NCBI GenBank assembly: GCA_003567835.1
Contig: PWYO01000171.1
Location: forward strand, 1-8,881
Length of the DNA stretch: 8,881 nt
Direction: 5' to 3'
From: Actinomycetota bacterium
GTDB taxonomy: Bacteria > Actinomycetota > Humimicrobiia > Humimicrobiales > Humimicrobiaceae
Positions 1 through 5,314 of the stretch are shown here, piece after piece. The notes under the pieces were generated by a model. The model was not told the DNA's origin and made no database searches. It saw only the letters and a program-made list of their open reading frames with translations. Numbering within the stretch: the first letter of the stretch is position 1; every line of letters begins with the position of its first letter. Position numbers and translations under genes: made by a program.

Positions 1-627
1 AACTTTCCCTCCTGGTGTGCTGCTTATATCAAGATCATACTCTTGATTTATTGTTTCGAAATTAGCGGTAATGGAGTATTCGCCCAGCATTTCAATGGTG
101 GTTGAAGCAGAATTAGGGTCATCCACAGTACCAATGTCACCGGTCCATCCATCAAACTCATAGCCTTCTTCAGCTTCTGCCTCAAGATCTACTACTGTGC
201 CGTGCTCATAGGTGAAAGTCCCTTCCCCCCGCTCCGTAACTGACCCGCCATCAGAGCTTCCGATTTTAAGGTCGTATTCTTTTAGGGTAAATTCTGCATG
301 AATTGTATGATTTCCTATTACATTTTCAAAAGTATAACTTTCTCTTACCCCTAAGGACTCATTATCAACAATCACATCTGTTATCTCAAAAGTGTCATCA
401 GGAATTATGTCAAACGTCTGGTTCTCTCCTTCTACAACTTCCACATCCCCGGAGGGGTCTATACTTCCCCCCTCACCGGCGGTTGCAGTTATAGTATAGA
501 CCCAAACTCCAGCTTTAAAAGTGTTTACTCCATACATTGTTGTATCAGTAAAATAAGCTTGTGTGCCTACTCCAACAAGGCCAAATATCAAACCTAAACT
601 TATAATCAAGAACAGGATCCTTTTCAT
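1..627 (-). CDS. Secreted repeat protein with SipW-type signal peptide and InlB-like B-repeats (partial, C-terminus off left edge)
   Basis: Reading from ATG at 625-627 gives 209 open codons to the window edge, so the C-terminus is missing. The start is preceded by GGTGAT about 6 nt upstream. Residues 1-24 are a hydrophobic signal peptide ending in GVGTQA-YFTDT, the TasA/camelysin pattern processed by the signal peptidase SipW. After a short linker (NTFKAG) come beta-rich repeats. Repeat 1 (about 44-115) has GGSIDPSG, a YTFENV motif and HTIHAEFT. Repeat 2 (about 118-192) has GGSVTERGEGTF, GYEFDGWTGD and YSITANFE, typical of the divergent InlB B-repeat. A third begins at about 197 (YDLDISSTPGG). 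Such repeats occur in large surface proteins and adhesins, so a role in matrix or adhesion is inferred. The gene lies 240 bp downstream of the TasA-like gene on the same strand, and co-transcription is possible. Whether it has an LPXTG or S-layer anchor cannot be seen. Confidence 0.85.
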   Translation of the reverse strand, partial: MKRILFLIISLGLIFGLVGVGTQAYFTDTTMYGVNTFKAGVWVYTITATAGEGGSIDPSGDVEVVEGENQTFDIIPDDTFEITDVIVDNESLGVRESYTFENVIGNHTIHAEFTLKEYDLKIGSSDGGSVTERGEGTFTYEHGTVVDLEAEAEEGYEFDGWTGDIGTVDDPNSASTTIEMLGEYSITANFETINQEYDLDISSTPGGKV

Positions 628-828
628 TTTTTCATCACCAATCCTGTATATTTGGTAAAAAATAAATCATTTACTAAAATCTTATTATTGATAATCAAAG
701 CAAAACCTCACAAACAATTATCTAAAACATTTTCCAAATAAAATTTTATCTAAAATATCTTTTAAGTTATAACTCTTTAATAAAGAGAGAGCAAGGGAAA
801 CAATAACTTTTTTATCCGTTTTCATCCT

Positions 829-858
829 GACCTAGATATTTCCCAGAAATTCTAGATC
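829..858 (-). other. Hairpin directly after the TasA-like gene
   Basis: The arms 829-842 and 846-858 form 13 bp with one G-T pair, one bulged T (837) and a 3-nt loop. It begins 10 nt after the stop codon at 868-870. On the minus strand it is followed by AGGATG rather than a T-tract, so it is not a canonical intrinsic terminator. It could stabilise the mRNA 3' end or be a processing site between this gene and the downstream repeat protein. On the plus strand a short T-run follows, but no plus-strand gene ends here. Confidence 0.45.
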
Positions 859-867
859 ATCGTATTT

Positions 868-1557
868 TTACCAAAATGATGGTGAAGTTTCGTCACTAGT
901 ACTTGGCAATGGCGCGCCTACTTGAAGGGCCATAAATTTAATCTTGAACTCCAATTCAGCATTTTGGTATTCGTTCATTTGATCACCTGTCTTAATAAAA
1001 AACATATCCAATCTCATACGTCTGGATTGGCCAGGAGCAAGATATACTAGTTCCATCCTCTCTTCTCCCCAACCCTCGTCAGAGTTACAGAGACTGAAAT
1101 TATAATTAGGGTCTCTATCTGGCCACCCTTCTTCCATCTCTGCAAGAGAAAGAATACCATCTTCATTACTGTCCCAAACAGCCAAAAATGCATCAATATA
1201 GTTTTCATACTCCGGACTATCTCCCCAGAAGCTAACCCCAATCATATCGGAAAAGCCACCAGCTTCTCCCCTATTTGGAGTGACATCGCTGACGATTTCC
1301 AACTGCCCCATTATGTTGGAAATAGGCAAAGTCCCGGTGTTAGTAAGTAAAACGGAACCACTGAATTCATCCCCGGGCTTTATATTCTCTATATTCCAAT
1401 AAGCTGCCCCTTCTTGCCCGACTTCAATCGCCAATTCACCAGCTTCTAAAATATTAGCCTCACTCTCTGCCGTATCGGTAAAGTAGGCAAAGGTTCCCAA
1501 ACCAGCTAAACCAATAGTCACCATGATAGCCATCAAAGCAATTAATATTTTTTTCAT
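868..1557 (-). CDS. TasA/camelysin-like secreted matrix protein with an EF-hand calcium loop
   Basis: This 229-aa protein starts at ATG 1555-1557, with GAGGAG about 6 nt upstream. Residues 1-24 form a SipW-type signal peptide (LAGLGTFA then YFTDTAESE). The segment NILEAGELAIEV and the repeated beta-strand segments (GSVLLTNTGTLPISN; MRLDMFFIKTG; ELEFKIKFMAL) fit the TasA/CotN/camelysin beta-sandwich family. Those proteins are exported, then polymerise as biofilm fibres or act as surface proteins. Inserted in the fold at 129-140 is a complete EF-hand loop: D129, N131, D133, G134, L136 and E140 occupy the canonical positions. The only cysteine is C157. The C-terminal tail is Ser/Thr/Pro-rich and ends in W with no LPXTG, so the protein is probably secreted or assembled rather than sortase-anchored. 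SipW itself is not in the window. Expression is probably controlled by the switch-like leader upstream. Family assignment is firm for the signal peptide and moderate for the fold. Confidence 0.85.
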   Translation of the reverse strand: MKKILIALMAIMVTIGLAGLGTFAYFTDTAESEANILEAGELAIEVGQEGAAYWNIENIKPGDEFSGSVLLTNTGTLPISNIMGQLEIVSDVTPNRGEAGGFSDMIGVSFWGDSPEYENYIDAFLAVWDSNEDGILSLAEMEEGWPDRDPNYNFSLCNSDEGWGEERMELVYLAPGQSRRMRLDMFFIKTGDQMNEYQNAELEFKIKFMALQVGAPLPSTSDETSPSFW

Positions 1558-1658
1558 TTTAGCTCCTCTCGTATAATAGTTTTACCCGCACCAAAGAAAA
1601 TTTACATGTTTCCTTGCTCTCTCTACTTCATAAGAAAATAAAATTAAAAATTTTCCTA

Positions 1659-1672
1659 TTTAGCCTCCTCTC
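1659..1672 (-). other. Second Shine-Dalgarno-like copy upstream of the TasA-like gene
   Basis: On the minus strand this reads GAGAGGAGGCTAAA, nearly identical to the true ribosome binding site GAGAGGAGCTAAAA just before the ATG at 1557. It is followed by TAGGAAAATT rather than a usable start codon. It may be the remnant of a duplicated 5' end. A four-codon ORF, MRGG, begins at its edge. Confidence 0.3.
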
Positions 1673-1674
1673 AT

Positions 1675-1718
1675 AAAATAAAAAACCGCCCAAATTTTTT
1701 TACAAATTTAGCCGGTTT
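1675..1718 (-). terminator. Intrinsic terminator in the leader of the TasA-like gene (attenuator)
   Basis: On the minus strand, arm 1718-1704 (AAACCGGCTAAATTT) pairs with arm 1697-1683 (AAATTTGGGCGGTTT) over 15 positions with a single G-G mismatch. The loop is 6 nt, and TTTTTTATTTT follows. It lies about 115 nt upstream of the TasA-like start codon, so it would stop transcription before the gene unless disrupted. Its 5' arm contains the 3' strand of the leader's closing stem (1704-1711), so the two structures exclude each other. Confidence 0.85.
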
Positions 1719-1780
1719 CGCTAATATCTCCACTTCCCTAAGCGTCCAACTACAGGAAAAGCTTCAAAGACTCTAAATTT
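1704..1780 (-). promoter_or_regulatory. Candidate riboswitch aptamer (class not recognised) upstream of the TasA-like gene
   Basis: The minus-strand RNA is closed by an 8-bp perfect stem, AAATTTAG (1780-1773) with CTAAATTT (1711-1704). Inside it, AGTTGG/TTGG at about 1751-1746 can pair with CCGG at 1715-1712, stacked on the closing stem. CGCT (1744-1741) can pair with AGCG (1722-1719). The loop of this hairpin contains GGGAAG, which can pair with TTTCCT in the 5' bulge, giving a possible pseudoknot. Promoter, compact fold, terminator overlapping the closing stem, and gene follow in the order of a metabolite-sensing switch. In this arrangement, folding of the aptamer would prevent termination (ON switch). 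I could not match it to the consensus of the common classes from memory. Cyclic-di-GMP would make biological sense for a matrix gene, but the sequence does not prove it. Confidence 0.6.
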
Positions 1781-1810
1781 TTTCGTATCATTTTATTTAA
1801 TTATAGTTCT

Positions 1811-1839
1811 ACTATAGTTTTTTTATTTTTTTATGTCAA
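1811..1839 (-). promoter_or_regulatory. Sigma-A-type promoter of the TasA-like gene
   Basis: On the minus strand this is TTGACA (1839-1834), a 17-bp spacer, and TATAGT (1816-1811), which is one mismatch from full consensus. The region upstream (to about 1960) is extremely AT-rich and could act as an UP element. The predicted start at about 1804 lies about 24 nt before the closing stem of the candidate aptamer. The -10 overlaps an inverted repeat, TATAGT-TCT-ACTATA (1802-1816), which may be an operator. Confidence 0.75.
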
Positions 1840-1980
1840 ATTTTTTTACATTAATTATTTTTATTTTAAATTATTTATTTTATATCAGTTATTTATATAC
1901 ATATCAGCCTCGTATAAGTTTAATATAATATTTGATATTTTTAACTATATTTGTAAAGTGATTTTAGAAAGCTCTCTGCG

Positions 1981-2367
1981 ACTGTTTCCGCATATAGGCT
2001 TTTGACAGTGTTGGTCCTTTAGATTATCTAATCCCTTTCTTAGACATAGGATGTTGCTTGGATTTTATTGTAGAATCTGTGAATGTCGTCGGTCTGGCTG
2101 GCTTGCCGGATTACCCTGATATGCCTATCCTTTTGCGTCCAAACTCTGCACCTTGCTGCTTCAGCAAAATACGCTATACGCTCAGGCTTCATAGAAAGCA
2201 TACCGGCACAATGCTTTATAGTCCTTTTTATGCTTGCTGGCCCCGGACGCATGCCTTTGGCAATTGCAGGTTTGCAGTCTTGTCTGGCTAGCATTCATCT
2301 ACAGCCAGCCCAGTAAAACCCTGTCGGCCATAGTGTGTTTCTATCTAACCATCTTTTACAAAAAAGC
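1981..2367. other. Gene-free stretch between the matrix locus and degV-like gene
   Basis: The base composition is less AT-rich here than in the flank to the left, and several frames stay open for about 230 bp, including 84 codons at 2040-2294 on the minus strand. None has a ribosome binding site or recognisable motifs. The stretch contains a perfect 13-bp dyad, TTAGAT-T-ATCTAA (2019-2031), downstream of a TTGACA (2002-2007). An imperfect hairpin lies at 2286-2310. It could be eroded coding sequence; I recognise nothing definite. Confidence 0.4.
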
Positions 2368-3216
2368 CTATTCTTGATAAAAGGCAATCCCCAGGCCCCC
2401 AATTCCCAAGTGAGACCCCACCACAATACCGATGTTTACCCGGTACAGTGCACGGGGCGAAACCCTTTGGCGGACCACCTCCGCCAGCCGATCGGCTTCT
2501 TTTTGGGACGCGACATCGCCTACAGATACGGTGAGCTTGCCCTTTTTTTCTACATGGCTCTCCATAGCGTCAAGCAGTTCTTTTTTAGCCTGTTCCCACT
2601 TCTTGGCTTTGGTATGAAGACTTACCTCCCCACCGTTTAGGGTCAATATGGGTTTTACTTCCAAAAGATTGGCAAAAGCGGCCTTGACCTTGCTGATTGG
2701 TCCTCCTTTAATCAGATTATTCAGATTTTTTGGTGCAAAATAGGCATGGATTTTTTTTCTAAAAAGGCTTAAAGCATCAATGATCTCCGCCGCCTTCAAG
2801 CCCTGCTTGGCCATATCTGCAGCTTTCATGGCCATAAACCCGCAGGGCATATGCACCAGCTCTGAATCCACGATATGAATAGGCGCATCTTTAAGCTGCT
2901 TTCTGGCCAGCTCAGCGGAATTGAGGGTGCCCGACAGTTTGCTGGAGATGTGTATAGAGATGATGTGTTCATTTTCCTGCAAAAGCCGGTGATAGGTTTT
3001 TAAAAAATCACCTGGAGTAGGTTGAGCTGCTTTAGGCATCTGGTCTGAGCTGGCCATCATTTTATAAAAATCATCCTGTTTGATGCTTTTGCCATTATCG
3101 GCATAGGTTCTTCCTTCAAAGGACACTGACAAGGGGACGACGGTAATCCCATATTGTTTGCAAAGATCCCGGGGCAGATCGGAAGTGCTGTCGGTAACCA
3201 CTGCGGTCTGGCTCAT
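2368..3216 (-). CDS. DegV-family fatty-acid-binding protein (FakB-like, divergent pocket)
   Basis: This 282-aa protein is full length for DegV/FakB, with an ideal AGGAGGT ribosome binding site before ATG 3216. The N-terminal domain opens with VVTDSTSDLP (6-15). SSKLSGT lies at 91-97. The C-terminal domain has LNNLIKGGPISK, LLEVKPILTLNGGEV and, near the end, VVGSHLGIGGLGIAFYQE. FakB proteins bind a free fatty acid and present it to the kinase FakA, making acyl-phosphate for phospholipid synthesis; the protein is cytosolic. Several signature positions differ from the usual pattern: TSQP reads AAQP (63-66), GGRIS reads GGPIS (171-175), and GTHxGPG reads GSHLGIG (267-273, His kept). Ligand or partner use may therefore differ. 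No fakA is visible in the window. Family assignment is very secure; substrate is unknown. Confidence 0.93.
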   Translation of the reverse strand: MSQTAVVTDSTSDLPRDLCKQYGITVVPLSVSFEGRTYADNGKSIKQDDFYKMMASSDQMPKAAQPTPGDFLKTYHRLLQENEHIISIHISSKLSGTLNSAELARKQLKDAPIHIVDSELVHMPCGFMAMKAADMAKQGLKAAEIIDALSLFRKKIHAYFAPKNLNNLIKGGPISKVKAAFANLLEVKPILTLNGGEVSLHTKAKKWEQAKKELLDAMESHVEKKGKLTVSVGDVASQKEADRLAEVVRQRVSPRALYRVNIGIVVGSHLGIGGLGIAFYQE

Positions 3217-3248
3217 GGAAAACCTCCTTTTTTATTGGCCATCTAATG

Positions 3249-3281
3249 ATAGTATAGGCATTATAGGAGATTTTCAAAATC
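3249..3281 (-). promoter_or_regulatory. Candidate promoter and dyad upstream of the degV-like gene
   Basis: On the minus strand there is TTGAAA (3277-3272), a 17-bp spacer and TACTAT (3254-3249), which leaves a leader of about 35 nt. A second -10-like TATAAT (3265-3260) lies within the spacer. The -35 sits in a perfect 13-bp dyad, GATTTT-G-AAAATC (3269-3281), a possible repressor site. The regulator is not identifiable. Confidence 0.4.
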
Positions 3282-3360
3282 AATAAATTTTTAGCCGCTT
3301 TCTTTCCAGATTGTATCCCTATTTCCTCTGGCTGGAAATAATGCATACATCAAGCATTTT

Positions 3361-3393
3361 GGCCTGGCATCAAACATGCCTGGCAGGCTGGCC
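3361..3393. other. GC-rich hairpin between the degV-like and Pro/Glu membrane protein genes
   Basis: GGCC arms enclose GCCTG (3362-3366) with CAGGC (3384-3388) and GCAT (3367-3370) with ATGC (3376-3379), leaving a 4-nt bulge and a 5-nt loop. It lies 35 nt after the stop of the minus-strand gene ending at 3429. A T-rich tract follows only on the plus strand, and an A-tract precedes it on the minus strand. It could be a weak terminator for the minus-strand gene. Confidence 0.35.
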
Positions 3394-3428
3394 CATTATT
3401 TTTTAGGTGCTATGATGGAATGTGTGCC

Positions 3429-3983
3429 CTACCCTTGTTCAGGCAAAGGTATTTCCAGTCCCAGTCCTCTAATCCATTCATTGATGGTTTCAATAATCGA
3501 GCGTATACAGTCCCTGATGGATGTTTGGACAGGCTGTTCTTCTTCCGGTTCCGGGACCAGTGGTTCTTCTTCCGGCTCTGGGACCGGTGGTTCTTCTTCC
3601 GGCTCCTCGACAACAGGCTCTTCTTCTACGGTCTCCTGCACAACAGGTATGACCGCAGGAACAGCCAGAGGCAAGCTTAGCACAATAATGGTAAGGATAA
3701 GGGTTATGCTGCAGCAGATAAACATCATGGGCAGCCAGAAGGTTGGCCTCAAATGTTTGGAAAACAAGCTTACCAGGGTCAGCACAAAGAAGAATAAAAA
3801 ACTGCCTATCAAAAATACGGCCAAAAATAATTGTAAACTGATGAATAGAAACACCAAAGAGACCGTAAACAACACTGTTTCATATATGAGTATAAGTTTG
3901 GTGATGCGGGGTGTTTTTTTTAGGTTTTGGGAACTATTTCCTTGTTTTGGCGTACTGTTTTTTGCCTTTTCTATTGATGTCAT
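3429..3983 (-). CDS. Three-helix membrane protein with Pro/Glu repeat tail, unknown function
   Basis: This 184-aa protein starts at ATG 3983, with GGAGG 6 nt upstream. The N-terminus is basic and Ser/Lys-rich (1-28). It is followed by three predicted membrane helices (about 29-49, 52-74 and 83-107). A strongly acidic proline-rich stretch (117-152) is built on a 9-residue unit like PEEEPPVPE, repeated about three times. The C-terminus (154-184) could form a short amphipathic helix (IRDCIRSIIETINEWI). By the positive-inside rule the basic N-terminus is probably cytoplasmic, so with three helices the acidic tail would be outside, in the wall; this is inference. Such Pro/Glu arms often act as rigid spacers. 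I do not recognise a family. A weak -10-like TATAAA lies at 4035-4040 upstream. Confidence 0.8.
   Translation of the reverse strand: MTSIEKAKNSTPKQGNSSQNLKKTPRITKLILIYETVLFTVSLVFLFISLQLFLAVFLIGSFLFFFVLTLVSLFSKHLRPTFWLPMMFICCSITLILTIIVLSLPLAVPAVIPVVQETVEEEPVVEEPEEEPPVPEPEEEPLVPEPEEEQPVQTSIRDCIRSIIETINEWIRGLGLEIPLPEQG
3536..3616 (-). repeat. Three tandem 27-bp repeats coding for the Pro/Glu tail
   Basis: Units start at 3536, 3563 and 3590. Each reads on the plus strand as GTTCTTCTTCCGG followed by a variable half; the first two are highly similar and the third diverges after 15 bases. Each encodes 9 residues of the PEEEP-VPE type. The repeats are in frame, so copy-number change would lengthen or shorten the arm without a frameshift. 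Confidence 0.8.
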
Positions 3984-4117
3984 AATTGCCTCCTTATCTA
4001 CCTATACACAGATCAACCATATCGGACCTGCCATTTTATAGCCATGGTTCGGCCTTTCAATAACGCCTAACACTTATAGTTTACGCAAACAGGCCCATGG
4101 AAGCAAAACCATCAAAA

Positions 4118-4318
4118 TTACGTGGCCCAATGGATCTGATGGCTGAACCGTTCGGTTTGAACAAAAAGCGTAAGCGCAAAATCTGCTGTCATCCTTGGCA
4201 GCAGACATGGGCTTGCCGCAAATGATTTTGGGTGTATCCCCTGCAGCCATCCGGTATTTTTGCCTATTGCCGTTACCCGACTAAATATTGGTCCAGGGCT
4301 GTGGTAAATGACTTTCAT
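4118..4318 (-). pseudogene. Possible gene remnant; N-terminus weakly DUF3189-like
   Basis: From ATG 4318 the frame encodes 66 residues beginning MKVIYHSPG and ending HQIHWAT. The opening resembles the MKIIYH start of the small DUF3189 family of Clostridia, and a later S-x-V-x-A spacing is also reminiscent. The rest does not match what I remember, it is much shorter than that family, and there is no ribosome binding site. The hairpin 4182-4205 lies inside it. It is either chance or a decayed copy. Confidence 0.2.
4182..4205 (-). terminator. Hairpin, possible terminator downstream of the four-helix membrane protein gene
   Basis: A 10-bp stem (4182-4191 with 4196-4205, one G-T pair) has a 4-nt loop. 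On the minus strand it is followed by TTTTGCGC and, after a small GCG/CGC hairpin, by TTTTT. The T-tract is poor and it lies about 285 nt beyond the stop codon at 4491, so termination is only a possibility. Confidence 0.35.
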
Positions 4319-4490
4319 TTTTTGGTTTAGGCACACCCAAAGTAGCTGCAATATTCCACTGGCGGCCTGTTTTTTAGAATGGTACCGATTGCTATATCCC
4401 TGACTGGGCTTCTATACACATAAAAGGCAGGCTTTTCTGCATGCCTGAGCAAACCGTTGACAGGCGCCTTAGGTACAAGCCGGTGGAAAT

Positions 4491-5063
4491 TTATGGGCTT
4501 CCTTCCTTTTTCTTTGGGAGAATCTTTCTTATAAAAAGGGCTATCAGGGCCCCGGCCAGCAAGATAAAACATATGCCGATGGCCGCCCATTTGGACAGGG
4601 TAAACGCCGGGGTCATATGGGCAATGACCGGAGTAGCCAAAGGGTACCTGTAAAACACCACTGATGCCAGGCTGTTTTCCCCAAAATCCAGAAGCATGGC
4701 CCCAAAAGGCAGGACATTTACTAGCTTCCATCTATGTTTGGCTTTCAGGCGCCGTAATACCGCAGTAAGTGTGGAGACCAAAAAGAAGGTATATACCATA
4801 GGCCACGCCAAATCAAAAGTAAACCTTGACCGGATATAATAGGCCCTGCCTTCAGGGCCGTATGCCTGGGCCATCCTGTAAAGGTCTGTGGGGGTATAAA
4901 AAATAGAGGTATCCGGAGACTGTCCGCTGCCGGTCACTTCAGCTGAGCGCTCTGCTTCCCTGGGCAGGACAAAGACCATAAACAGGATCATGGCCACCAC
5001 TGATATAACCAGTATCTTCCAGTTCAAATGCCTGTACAGAAAAGATGATGTTTTTGCAATCAC
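4491..5063 (-). CDS. Uncharacterised four-helix integral membrane protein
   Basis: This 190-aa protein starts with GTG at 5063, preceded by AAAGG 7 nt upstream. Predicted membrane helices lie at about 15-33, 84-104, 115-137 and 152-177. An external-looking loop of about 50 residues separates the first two, and the C-terminal tail is basic (KKILPKKKEGSP-like). Distinctive motifs are YGPEGRAYY (68-76), FDLAWPMVY (83-91), MLLDFGEN (123-130) and LSKW (156-159). I recall this Gly-Arg/Asp-Pro-Tyr/Asp-Glu-Asn/Lys-Trp pattern from hypothetical membrane proteins in several phyla, but know no function. The conserved polar residues within helices (D84, D126, E129, N130, K158) suggest transport or a small-molecule site. 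It is transcribed divergently from the cytochrome-b-like gene at 5315. Confidence 0.8.
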   Translation of the reverse strand: MIAKTSSFLYRHLNWKILVISVVAMILFMVFVLPREAERSAEVTGSGQSPDTSIFYTPTDLYRMAQAYGPEGRAYYIRSRFTFDLAWPMVYTFFLVSTLTAVLRRLKAKHRWKLVNVLPFGAMLLDFGENSLASVVFYRYPLATPVIAHMTPAFTLSKWAAIGICFILLAGALIALFIRKILPKKKEGSP

Positions 5064-5102
5064 GCCAAAACCTTTTTCTCTAGCGTCTTCTATGCATGAC
5101 AG

Positions 5103-5111
5103 ACTATAGCA
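5103..5111 (-). promoter_or_regulatory. Extended -10 promoter of the four-helix membrane protein gene
   Basis: On the minus strand this reads TGCTATAGT, an extended -10 (TGn plus TATAGT), with no good -35. The predicted start near 5096 leaves a leader of about 33 nt containing the AAAGG before the GTG. For the divergent gene at 5315 I found no convincing -35/-10 pair in 5064-5314. Confidence 0.45.
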
Positions 5112-5314
5112 TAAATTCTACAGTTTTGCCCTATCGTTTCCCCGGCTCTTGCTCCCGGATAAGGATATTGTCGTGGCATATAGCCTGCCTTTTTAGCATG
5201 AACTTGCCAATAAAGTGTTCTAATTTTGGCAACCTTTATACAAAAAAACATTGGCTTTATCATTATAGTATGCTTTTGTGGGTAATGTATATGAGTTGAA
5301 AAAGGAGCAATGAT

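Larger units (their letters stand above)
3984..4490. other. 507-bp stretch without a convincing gene
   Basis: This lies between the start of the Pro/Glu membrane protein gene and the stop of the four-helix membrane protein gene. It holds one clean hairpin (4182-4205), one weak ORF (4118-4318), a weak promoter-like TATAAA near 4035-4040, and otherwise nothing recognisable. The mixed composition resembles coding sequence more than the AT-rich spacer at the left of the window. Confidence 0.4.

Noticed and set aside
1704..1780. Assignment of the leader as a cyclic-di-GMP-II riboswitch
   Set aside because: The 3' end (AAACCGGC) and the hairpin before it look faintly similar, but the upstream GGUU partner needed for that class's pseudoknot is missing. 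Left unclassified.
2286..2310. Hairpin GGCTAGC/GCCAGCC as terminator of the degV-like gene
   Set aside because: No T-tract follows on the minus strand.
2040..2316. Overlapping open frames on both strands (77-84 codons)
   Set aside because: No ribosome binding site, no recognisable motif, and three frames are open at once, so none can be preferred.
3376..4041. 221-codon plus-strand frame rich in Ser/Gly
   Set aside because: It lies entirely antisense to the better supported minus-strand membrane protein gene. It arises from stop-free repeat sequence and has no ribosome binding site.
4327..4731. 134-codon minus-strand frame
   Set aside because: Largely out-of-frame shadow of the four-helix membrane protein gene, with no start signal.
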